NCBI RefSeq assembly: GCF_020379485.1
Contig: NC_063448.1
Coordinates: 45,393,218-45,457,217 of the forward strand
Direction: 5' to 3'
DNA: 64,000 nucleotides
DNA from: Brassica napus
Taxonomy: Eukaryota; Streptophyta; Magnoliopsida; Brassicales; Brassicaceae
In this document: piece after piece, positions 47,901 through 57,876 of the stretch
How the letters are laid out: every line of letters starts with the position of its first letter
Position numbering within the stretch: the stretch's first letter is position 1
The notes under the pieces: model-generated
What the model saw: only the letters and a program-made list of their open reading frames with translations
The model's database searches: none
What the model was told of the DNA's origin: nothing
Program-made: the position numbers and the translations under genes

Positions 47901-50159
47901 CCGTTGAGAAGCTTATCATTCACTTAGAAGGCGAACATAACATCACAATTAAAGAAACTGACAACCTCGGCCGCATAATCCGCAAACCAGGTATTGAGAA
48001 GACAATGTTTACTGAATGGATGGTATTATGCAGAAGGTCAGAATTTGCACGCACATTAACTTATGTGCAAATACCAGAATATTTCGTATGGAACAACAAT
48101 TCCAAAGTCTGGACTGAACGTAAGAAAGGAAAAACCATTGGGCGAATTGTGGCTGTCCATCCATCAGCAGGTGATCGATACTATCTGAGGATCCTCATTA
48201 ATAAGATTAAGGGTCCTAGAAGTTATGACGAGCTGAAAACTTTCAACGACGTGAAATACCCTGACTTCAAATCAGTTTGCCACGCACTAGGCTATTTGGA
48301 CGATGATGTTGAATGGCTCGAGAGTATGTCGGAGGGTGCTAGAACAGCCACCCCATACCAACTCCGTGATATGTTTGTCACATTCCTAAACACTTGCTTC
48401 GTTGCAAGCCCCAAAGGACTATGGGAGCACTCATGGAAATCAATGAGCGAGGACATACTTCACAAGAGACAAAGGATCTTAGGCCACAAAAATCTGGAAC
48501 TGGATGATGAGACCCTAGAGCAATACACGTTAATCGAAGTGGAAAAGTTGATGCGCATGCAAGACCGTTCTTTAAATGATATTAAAGAGATGCCAAAGAT
48601 CAAACCTGTTTTGCTAAAAGAATTGGGGAACAGTTTGTGGAACCAAGAAATGGATTACGATGTTGCCGAGCAAACACTCAGACATGTCAGTCAGTACAAC
48701 TTACTTAACACCCAGCAGCGTGCGATTTACGAATCAGTATTAGACTCTGTCGATAAAAAGGATGGCAAACTATTCTTTGTACATGGCGCAAGGGGCACAG
48801 GAAAAACATTCCTCTATCAAACCATTATATCCAGACTTCGCTCGAGGAAACAAATCGTTCTCCCGGTAGCTTCTTCAGGAATAGCCGCATTGCTCCTACC
48901 AAACGGAAGAACAGCTCATTCTCGCTTTAATATTCCTTTGAAGCTCGATGAAGATAAGCTCTGCAACATCAAACCAGGTACGATGCTCGCTGAACTCATT
49001 GAGAAAACGGATAATTTGGGATGAGACACCTATTACGCACAAACATGCCTTCGAAGCATTAGAAAAAACTTTGAAGGACATAATGTCTATGAAAAATCCA
49101 CACGCAAAGGATCAAACTTTTGGCGGAAAAACTGTTTTGTTAGGTGGTGATTTTAGACAGATCCTTCCGGTAGTTCCACAAGGGAGTAGAGCTGATACTG
49201 TCTTAGCTTCGATAAGTCATTCATATCTATGGAATACCTGCCACAAGTTCCCTCTGAAGACAAATATGCGAGTCAACCAGGACAAAAAAGAGTTCTCTGA
49301 TTGGCTTCTCAAAGTCGGTGAAGGTCGTCCACGATCAGAACAAGAAGATGAGGACGATGGCTACCAAGACCAAATCTTAACCGTCGACCCCTCATTGGTC
49401 CAAGAAACTAAGGATGAGTCATTAAAGCAAGTTGTCGATGCTGCGTATGGTGATGTCAACCAAATAGAGGCCTCCTAAAGTTCCTACACCGATAAAGCTA
49501 TCCTTACACCCCGAAATGATACAGTCGATGAAATCAATGCGTATACAATCTCGCAAACCGACGGAGAGTCAAAAAACTACTACAGTTACGATAGCTTTGA
49601 GGTTTCGGAAACTCAATCTAACCAAAATGATACACTATACGCCATTGAGTATCTCAACTCCATGGAGTTTCCAGGATTGCCTTCCCATAAACTCACTCTC
49701 AAAGTTGGGGCCCCGATTATGCTTCTGCGAAACATAAATCAAACAAAAGGATTATGTAATGGTACCCGTATGATCCTAACCCACATAGGTGAAAGAGTGC
49801 TTAAGGCAGATATAATTACTGGCTCACACATTGGAAATGAAGTTTTGATCCCAAGAATAGTCCTCTTGCATGGGGATACAAAGCTACCGTTCACTTTACG
49901 TCGACGACAATTCCCTATCAGATTGTGTTATGCAATGACAATCAACAAAAGCCAGGGCCAAAACTTAAAAGATGTCATCCTATATCTTCCTAGACCGGTC
50001 TTCGCACATGGTCAACTGTATGTGGCCCTCTCACGTGTAACAAGCAAAGCAGGACTAAAAATCATCAAAGGCGAAGACTCACACAAACAAAAAGTGAAGA
50101 ACATAGTCTACAAAGAAATCTTCAACCGCCTACGTTCCCAAGAGTGTAAGAAAAATTGA

Positions 50160-50954
50160 AAACTCAGAATCTCATTGACGGTTTCTAAAGTGGTTATCTA
50201 TCTAATAATTCACATTTACATGCTATGCAGTACTCGAGGTACCACAAGAAACGAATCAGAACTAAAACTCATACCCTGATGATGGACACCTGACTACTTA
50301 CAAGTACGTCTCCCTACTCTACTAACTAATTATTTGATTCGTAACACTAATCTATGTTCACTGATTTATTTAAAAATAAATTTCAGGGTCCCCAACACGA
50401 AAAACTCCTTCACATCCATCACCCTCTTTATCGAAAGTCCACCATCTTACTTATAATTTTTTCTTCTATGTTCTAAGACTTTGACATTTGCTCTTAATAA
50501 TGATAATGACAATTTTGCTTCTAAACATAATTTATAACAAACATAAATTTTGAAGAGATCAAGGTTATTATCTTTGTTTGATTTGTGGGTTGTATTTCTG
50601 GTTCATATATGCAAGAGTTGAGTTTCTACAACAAATACATATAACTGATTGACTATACCTTGAACAACCAAAAAAGTTTAACGAATCAATTAAATAACAA
50701 CTAAAACATTTGCATAACTCAAAATTGATATCAAGACAGCAAATGACACCATTCAACTATTTTAAATTTACATAACAGCTTTCTATGTCTATTAAAAAAA
50801 CACACTCAAGTACTCTATTCCCCTACAAAAATCGATTGCTCAAAACATTATATTATTCAAACATACTAATGTGTAAACTGACTTTTTTTCCACAATTTAA
50901 CATCAACTGTTTCATTAAATGTCATGCGTTGCAAATAAATTTTATAAAAAATAA
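50160..50954. other. Helitron 3' non-coding region
   Basis: About 800 bp between the Rep/helicase stop and the terminal hairpin. AT-rich, no supported gene. Confidence 0.5.
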
Positions 50955-50982
50955 CCCGGGCGTAGCCCGGGACCGCCTCTAG
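50955..50982 (+). mobile_element. Helitron 3' hairpin and CTAG end
   Basis: CCCGGGC, loop GTA, GCCCGGG, then ACCGCCT and CTAG, followed by T at 50983. The stem is perfect over 7 bp. Confidence 0.93.
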
Positions 50983-51360
50983 TTTAATTAAAAAGGAAAA
51001 ATGTTAGAATAGCAAGTTAAAATGTGTATATTAACAAAACTTACATATATATCATATTTAGGATAGCAAGTTGAATATTAGGAAGGGCTTTCTAAAAATT
51101 TAACATTTAATTAAAAAGGAAAATGTTTGGATAGCAAGTAAAATATGTAGGAAGAACTTCTTAAAAATTTAATTTTTAATTAAAATGGAAAAATGTTAGA
51201 ATAGCAAGTTAAATATATATATTTACAAAACTTACATATATATCATATTTAGGACAGCAAGTAACATATTCATGAAGGACTTTCTAAAAATTTAATATTT
51301 AATTATAAAAGAAAATGTTAGGGTAGCAAATAACATAAGTATTTAGGAAGGTCTCCTAGA
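50983..51360. repeat. AT-rich tandem array, right part
   Basis: Continuation of the array at 38590-39301. It starts mid-unit at TTTAATTAAAAAGG, precisely where the left part breaks off, and ends near GGAAGGTCTCC. Confidence 0.85.
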
Positions 51361-51839
51361 TTAAGTAGGCGTCTTAATAAACTTATTTTCTTCTGACTTA
51401 ACTAAGATAAAACAAAACTTAACATCAAACTCATTGCATGATACAATATCGGTTAACCAGAACCCCAAATCCCGTTATTAATTATTTGATTCTCATGAGA
51501 TTTTTACAAAGAAATGAACTTTAAGTGTGTGTTTGAAGACACCTGATTCTATAAAGCAGCTATGACACCATCGCCGGTGGAAATCAGGTTATCAGCATAC
51601 AAGAGATCCAGTTAGTTTTCAAATCCAATCAGCTGGTGCTTGTTTCTAAAGTTAATCAGATTAAATGTATAGAGTTATGCAAGCAAGAATCACCAGAAAA
51701 GAGCAATGCAAACACACTAGGCAACACAGAAACAACACCACACACTTCATTATCTAAGTAGCGAATTGAGAAAGAGTATCGGATGAACCCATTCTAATGC
51801 TTTCCTCTTAAGGTTTGTATAATCAAACAAAAGATGAAT
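51361..51839. other. Spacer or 3' flank of the small gene
   Basis: Moderately AT-rich sequence without a frame of note; by position it is the downstream region of the minus-strand frame at 51840-52199. Confidence 0.35.
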
Positions 51840-52199
51840 CTATAATTCTGCAAGCAAACGCACTATGCACACACTAAGGCTTGGTTCCAAAGATAATATT
51901 GATACCTCTTTTTCAAACTCCTTAAGCTGATGAACAGAATCTGCATCAAACTTTTTGTTTGAATAGATCTCAGGAATCGAATCCCTTGAATCTACTCCAA
52001 GTGACTCAACATCTTGGTTTGAATCAACTTCTGTAATCAAATCTGTTGAATCTTTCTTTGCCATCGACTCGTTTGTATCCGTCTTTGCGATTGAATCAAA
52101 CGACTCCATCTTCGCAATGAAAGTTGATACGTCGCAGCTCTCATTGTGCGAGAACGATCTAATAAACTCACACATGTCCACCATTTCCTTTTCGATCAT
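51840..52199 (-). CDS. Hypothetical acidic protein, unrecognised
   Basis: A 119-residue frame starting M-I-E-K-E-M-V-D-M-C. The middle is Ser/Asp-rich with a loose repeat of the form (D)S(I/M)AK-D-(N)ES, and the end is helical (VHQLKEFEKEVSIL). No family is recognised. Codon use and composition look genuine rather than repeat-like. The ATG lies only a few bases from a transposon end at 52206. The sequence beyond that element (53156 down to 52958, minus strand) has an open Ser/Arg-rich stretch ending at the insertion, with the look of a leader or organelle-targeting peptide, so the original gene may have started further upstream. Confidence 0.4.
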   Translation of the reverse strand: MIEKEMVDMCEFIRSFSHNESCDVSTFIAKMESFDSIAKTDTNESMAKKDSTDLITEVDSNQDVESLGVDSRDSIPEIYSNKKFDADSVHQLKEFEKEVSILSLEPSLSVCIVRLLAEL

Positions 52200-52205
52200 G
52201 GCGGT

Positions 52206-52956
52206 TAGGCCTGGGCGTCCGGGTACCCGTTGGCATTTGGGTCGGGTTTTTCGGATTTTCGGATTTTCGGATTTACGTTTCTAGGTCTCATACTAAAATT
52301 TTATTAGTACGTGTCGGGTTCGGATAATAACACTTCGGGTTTGGTTCAAAATTGTATTGCATTATAAAACTCATAAAGTAATCATATATCGTACGGATTC
52401 GGGTCGTACGGATTCGGGTTATATCGGTTCGGCTCGGATATAACCAAAGTAAAAAAAAAAATTTTGAAGTAAGACATAAAGAAAAACATCTATTAAATAA
52501 AAATTAATCTATCACATATAAAATTGATAAAATAACAATAAAATGTTAAATCAAGCATGAAAACAAACATCATTTGTAAACAATATGTATTGCCTTATAG
52601 AGAGTAGACTTTTTATTTCAATGAGCAAACTATAAAATACTTATTTATAACTAATTGTGTACTTAAAGCATTTATTAGAATTTTAATATTTATTATTATA
52701 TATAATATTACCACAAATATTGAATTTAATAATTGGAATACTTATATATATTTTAAAATATTTATATTGACTATTAATTTCGGATTTTTCGGGTTACCCG
52801 TTCGGATTCGGTTAATACCACTTCGGGTTCGGATATTTTTTGTACCACCCTACGAAACCCGTTCGGATATTTTACGTTTCGGGTCGGATAACGGGTCGGA
52901 TTTTTCGGTTCGGGTTCGGTTCGGATTTCGGGTTCCGGATTTTATGCCCAGGCCTA
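52206..52956. mobile_element. Element with GGCCTGGGC terminal inverted repeats, TTCGGG-rich
   Basis: The left end TAGGCCTGGGCGT and right end ATGCCCAGGCCTA are perfect inverted repeats apart from one base. If TA is the target duplication, the element is 52208-52954. The ends run into CGGGTACCCG and TTCGGGTTCGG words and the centre is AT-rich. The 60-100 codon frames within it are repeat frames. It has relatives at 2524-2753 and 14382-15063. I cannot place it in a superfamily with certainty; a TA target suggests Tc1/mariner-like. Confidence 0.6.
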
Positions 52957-53362
52957 ATGGCAGTTTTAAGAGTGATGTTTGCAGAGAAAATGGTGGAGTT
53001 CGGCCTAACTCTAATGATCTCGTCCGATTAACGAAGAAGCTGGGGGAGTTCTGCGTAGCTGAGAGACGATGAAACCGATTGCCGACGGAGTTGATGGCGG
53101 CGAGCTGATGACGACGGAGGAGCTGATAACGGTGGAGCTGAATCTGATCACACAAAGGTAAGAGATGATAAAGATCTCAATTTCTCTCTAATATTTTTTT
53201 TTAAATATATAATTAGAAAATAAGCCGATGGACACTATGGCAATTCGCCTCTTTAATGAAACCTATTTGAAATCAGAAGGACTCTCTCTCCTCTCTTAGA
53301 GAGAGGTTTTCTCTCAAAGAGATCTCTACCCTCTTCACAAAAACAGATCTTTCAGAGGGTTA

Positions 53363-55142
53363 GAGCACCATTAACCCAGGTGCTTAATGGGTTGCTTATT
53401 GGGTTTTGGATTAAAAAAAAAAGGAAAAGAAAAGAATTAGAGAAGCAGCGATGCTTAATTAAGCCTCGGAAGCAGCGTGTCTTATTGGACACGTGTTGTC
53501 CAAACAACCCTCCGCGTTCCTTTCTCTCTCTCGTGAAACGGAAACGTCTCGTTCTCTCTCTCGACGACTCCGTCTTCTCTCTCGACGAAATCGACGCCTC
53601 CTCGACGCTAAGCGCAGCTCAAACCCGACACAGTGCCCAAGCTCCTGAAGCTTTACCTGCTCTGACCGACTAACTCATCGGCGCGATGATGTCTCCTCTG
53701 TGGCGATCGTATGATCCAAACCTCATCCAAGAACCTACCGTCTACAGGTTTTTCTATTCTTTTTTTCATTTGCCACAAAGTTTATTAGTTTCTGTGGGTT
53801 TTAAAGTTGATGGCTTTTTATCAGGTTGAATGAAGCAGTGATGCATTTTGGTGAGAGTATAAAGGAGATGTGTGTTCCTTTTCTGCTGTTATGACATACG
53901 TTCAAGATGTTTAAGGCTATTAGAGATCTTGTCTTTTTCCTCTGGAATCTGTGGATTTGATCTCTCTCATTCACTTAGTAGCCATAAGAATCTCCTTTTT
54001 GCTTTGTTTATGTCTCTGCTATAAAAGATTACTAAAAAAACTGAGCCACTTGGGATTGTTTTATACCAGAATCTATTTACATGTTAGTGTTTGCTTGTGG
54101 AGAAAGATTGTTTATTTGAGTCTGAAGTCTTGTTTGCATATCTGTGCTATTGCAAAGTTAGTATCTTTTTAAAGAGTCAAGTAAAGGATATCAAGCTTAT
54201 GTTTTTACTAGTTCCAAGTAAATGATCTAGAGATCTGAAGGACTAGCTATGTCATTGAGTCAAATTCAATCTCTTTATGTGAAAAAATGTTGTAATCTCT
54301 TTATTGTGCTTGAGAAAGGCCTGAACTTTGACATGTGTTACTACTTGGTGATCATCAGGTGAAAGAAAAATCTACTGAAAATGTGCAGACCTCTCAACCG
54401 AGCGGAACACACTCGGATCTTTCAATTCAAATACCGCCTAGACCAATCCCATTCGGTGGTGCCGGCCGTATCCCAAAAGGTTCTCTGAAACAAGCGCAGG
54501 TACATGTTTCTAACAGATGTTAACCAAAGAGATACAGACTTGTGAGAAAACTTGAGGTCCGCATAATAATTGTATGAGTAATAGATTGAGTCATGTGCAC
54601 TGTTTTTGGTGTAAAGCATGTCAACGTTTAATCATTGAGAGAAATTGCATATTCATTGAAAGAAATGTGCACTGTTCTTCTTCTTTTTTGCATGCTTTGG
54701 TTTTTGTAGTTCATTGCTATAATAATTTACTTCTTTTCTTTATCTCTCCGCTGCACTTTAGGTTAGTAGTCTTGACTTACGAGTACTTGTTCCTTTGGCC
54801 ATGTTATTTGGAACCATAGAATTGCTTGTTTCTGTGAGAACTAGAGAAAGTTTGAGCTTTATTTTGGTTTATAAATTAGTTGAAACTGTTGGATCACAGT
54901 AACCCAATTTAGCTGATTCTATCTTCTCTCCTTGTCCTAGACTAGTACACATGAAAGACTATTTGTTTTCATTCTTCTTAACTTGTTTCATTGTAATTTT
55001 CTTTTTTTTAAAACCCCTAAATAAGATATTTGTATTGGAGGACACAAATTTAGAGGTATCTTAAATAAAATTCTTAACACACATTTATTACTAAAAAAAA
55101 TGATTAAGAGCCCCATTAGGGGTGCTAGGGATAATCATGATC
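53363..55142. mobile_element. Non-autonomous PIF/Harbinger element
   Basis: TTA at 53360-53362 and 55143-55145. The ends GAGCACCATTAACCC and (complement) GATCATGATTATCCC match those of the full element at 18499-23276, and the right subterminal AACCCCTAAATAAGATATTTGTATTGG resembles it as well. The 1,780-bp interior encodes no transposase. It has exon-like pieces instead, described separately. Confidence 0.85.
53682..54499 (+). other. Exon-like sequence inside the Harbinger element
   Basis: At 53686-53747 a frame reads M-M-S-P-L-W-R-S-Y-D-P-N-L-I-Q-E-P-T-V-Y, ending at an AG/GT-like junction. At 54359-54499 an open segment (STENVQTSQPSGTHSDLSIQ, IPPRPIPFGGAGRIPKGS) lies between a CATCAG acceptor and a CGCAG/GTACAT donor. 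I do not recognise either product. The arrangement suggests host exons captured by the element, or an ancestral element gene. Confidence 0.35.
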
Positions 55143-55681
55143 TTAGAGTCTGACTAGAGAGGGAGAGTGTTCTGTTTTTTTTTTTGTTATAATATAAACA
55201 TTCAATCGAAAGATCGAACTTTCGATTCCGCTTGTCGGATTTTGTCCCTTCGTTAGGCGATCATGATTTCTTTTTTTTTGAACTGATTTTTCATATTAAA
55301 AGCAAAAGGAATGAAAAAGATACAAGCCTAATGGCCCTTAGTTTTACACAGCAGCCCAGTTTTTCAAAAAGAATAGCCCATTAAGTGACCCAAATCAAGA
55401 ATTATAAAATGCCCTAAAAGGCCCAAGGAGGAACATAGGAAGTAACGAGAATGGGGAGGGACTTTCTGTACGTGACGCTCATCACGCTAACCACCTCTGC
55501 ATCATGATCGAAGACACTGCTGGATTGCTAGTACGGAGGGAGAGAATACGGTCCTTTATCTGCCTATCTATCTGTCGGATCAGAGAAGAAGGAGGACGGA
55601 AAGTCTGGCGGTGGAGCCTGAAGTTACGCTCTGATCAGGACCAGTAGAGACACGATTGCCAACAGAGGAGGGAGAGAATAC

Positions 55682-57876
55682 CTAGGGGGATCGGCGATTC
55701 AGATGTTGTAGCTGATCAAGGACTCTGCTCCAGTCTCTCTCTGGAGTTTGAGTACATCGCTGAAATAAATAGCTCAAAATCTCCCAAGTGTAGGAGCATT
55801 CGAAGAAGAGGTGATTACGGCTCTCTGGTTGCACGTTACATAACAGACAGAGTGGAGAGGTTGCAAGGCCCCAGCCAATCAGTCTGTCTCTAGTTGGGCA
55901 ACGATCGAGCACCAGCAACCAAGAGAGGAAGCTCTGTCTAGGAATGCCTCCTTTGTTCCACACTGTTTGGTGCCATGGAACCGAAGGACCATGCTGCATC
56001 AGGTGATAGTAGACTTGCCCTATTGAGTATCTGCTCGACTGTCTTCCTTCAATTTCCCAGACATAAGTATCTTCTTCTTCATTTAGGTGGATTGTTGTTA
56101 GTATGGCATGGACCTCAACCTGAGATTCAGACCGAGCAGGAGGAATCTGCCAAGTCCCATTAGTGTAGAGAGATGCCAGCGTTGCCTGCGCGGGTATGCC
56201 AAGAGATGTGGAGCCAAGTTGAAGATGTTGTCTCATACTTCCTACTTCAGACCAGTTGTCTGTCCAGAACCGACAACTTAGCCCATTTCCCACCCTTAAC
56301 TTAATCCACTGATAGAGCAGCGGGCTAAGCTTAAGGAGTTTGTTTACTTGCCAAGAGAACCTTCTGTTTGGTGTTGTAGTCCATAAGTTGCTCAGGTTTC
56401 CTTGCAAGACTTCTTCAACAAACCAAGCTGAACGATCCGATAGAAGTAAGTAGTATCTTAGGCGTGTCTGAACGATCCGATAGAAGTAAGTAGTATCTTG
56501 GTCACCTTCCTTAAGCCAATTCACCCGAGATCTTTTCTTAAAGTAGCTCTCTTCTATCACACGTAAGAAATTCCATCTCTCCAGAGCCTGTTTCTCCAGC
56601 TCAAACAACTGAGGAGTAGGGGATTGCATCACTTGTACCTGCACAGCTTGTAACAACTGGTTAGCCTCACTAACTCTCATTTGTATTTGTGAAAAGTTCT
56701 CTCGGTTCAGTGCTTTTAGCTCTCTTTTAATTTGCTTTTGTTTCCAGCATAGAGCTGTTAGGTTCCAGACAATGCTTCCGGCTTGTGTCCATGCGTCATC
56801 AACCACCTGAAGAAAGTTCGGTGCTTGGTCAGATAGTTGTAGAATTTGAAAAGACGGATTCCATGGGTAGGAATTTTATAGGCTAAGTCAAGGATGCAGG
56901 GGCTATGGTCATAGGTGAGGGCGGGAAGGAAGAAGGAAGAGCAGTTGGGGAAGAGATTTAGAACTTGGCTGTTGATGAGAAGACGGTCGAGCTTTTTCGC
57001 TACAGGAAAGTCAGGTTGTTTATTGGTCCAGGTGAAAACCGGTCCTTGATAGCGAAGATCATAGAGGCCAATTTGTGTGAGGCAGTCTTTGAACTCCACC
57101 ATACGGCTTGAAAGGCAGTTAACTTCGGGATTTGAATGTTCAGAGAAATGCATAACCTGGTTGAAGTCACCGCCCATGATCCAAGGAACTTGATCAAGCG
57201 AGAAAGTGTTGGAAGTGTTTAGAAGCTCCACCCACAGATCTGTTCGCTCCTCTGCCTCATTGGAGGCGTAAATGGCAGTGTACACAAAAGGTTGGGATCC
57301 TGGTAGCTTGATCTCGCAAGTGACTGCCTGTTTGGACTGTTGCAGGACCCTCAATGCCACTGTATCCTTCCAGATAAGTATAATTCGACTGTCTTCATCC
57401 ATGGAATGATTCGAAGTATAGTTCCATCCTCAACAGAGTTTACTCATTAGGTGACTTAGGTTATGATTCTTGATATGGGATTCTAGTATGACTCCAAAAG
57501 AAGGCTGTTGGCTTGCAAGCCATTGACAAAAAGGGGCATGCTTGTCCGGGTCATTCAATCCGCGGACATTCTAAAAAAATATTTTAGTATTCATAGGGCT
57601 AATCAATGACCTCTTCACTGGGAAGAGGACCTTGAGAAGACAAAATAGCAAAAGGGTTAGAGCCAAAAGTAGATATATCTGAAGGGGCTGAAGAGAAGGA
57701 AGGGGGGGGGGGGGGCGAATGGGTGATTTGGGAACAGAGAAATAGTTTAGTTGGTCAGTGAATGAAGGGAAGGTTTGGGTGGAGCTGAGGCAAGGTCTTT
57801 TCTTTGGTTGTCCAGGAGGGGAGGTAGGAGAAACAAAAAGTGACAAAGGTTTATGAGGGAATGGCAGAGGTGGCAT
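55682..57876 (-). pseudogene. LINE ORF2 lacking reverse transcriptase
   Basis: After a Pro/Ser-rich start (57876) and a TAG just before N-V-R-G-L-N-D-P (about 57568), the apurinic-type endonuclease follows (VILESHI; PWIMGGDFN near 57190; KLDRLLIN; YDHSPCIL near 56910), with a TGA near 57430 and a shift near 56790. The next frame holds the linker (NWLKEGDQDTTYF), then jumps to WQVNKLLKL and the post-RT region with W-T-D-N-W and the zinc-binding RVT domain (WNKGGIPRQSFLSWLLVLDR, C-x2-C ... H). The reverse transcriptase, several hundred residues, is absent yet the frame is kept. A 40-bp tandem repeat (56428-56500) lies at the junction. Confidence 0.88.

Larger units (their letters stand above)
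42963..50159 (+). pseudogene. Helitron Rep/helicase (RepHel), multi-exon, disabled
   Basis: Predicted exons 42963-43002, 44985-45053, 45130-45177, 45261-45287, 45377-45448, 45531-45587, then 45878 onward. All six introns are phase 1. Exon 2 holds an AT-hook-like K-R-K-R-G-R-P-L-G. The long exon carries the HUH nuclease (L-P-H-A-H-I-L-L-W near 47270) and the two-tyrosine segment K-Y-L-F-K-Y-I-T-K-G near 47680, then a Pif1-type helicase: Walker A G-A-R-G-T-G-K-T near 48790, Walker B I-I-W-D-E near 49015, and N-K-S-Q-G-Q near 49950. Lesions: TGA 45922-45924, a C7 run at 46243-46249 that shifts frame, a small indel near 49010 before Walker B, and TAA 49476-49478. The enzyme would nick and unwind the element for rolling-circle transposition. 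Confidence 0.9.
39302..50982 (+). mobile_element. Complete autonomous-type Helitron (11,681 bp)
   Basis: The 5' end is TCACAATACTAAAAGCC at 39302 after A. The 3' end is a perfect GC hairpin (CCCGGGC-GTA-GCCCGGG, 50955-50971) followed by CTAG (50979-50982) and T. Helitrons insert between A and T without duplicating the target. Here the flanks rejoin as AATTTAATA/TTTAATTAAAAAG, exactly the tandem-array consensus, so the empty site is visible. Two genes share one direction: an RPA70-like gene (39707-42273) and a Rep/helicase gene (42963-50159). The RPA gene looks intact; the Rep/helicase has two frameshifts and two stops. Confidence 0.95.

Noticed and set aside
52767..53155. Open frames of about 100 codons rich in Arg, Phe and Gly on both strands
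   Set aside because: They arise mostly from the TTCGGG repeat of the element ending at 52956. The short part outside it is described only as a possible former leader.
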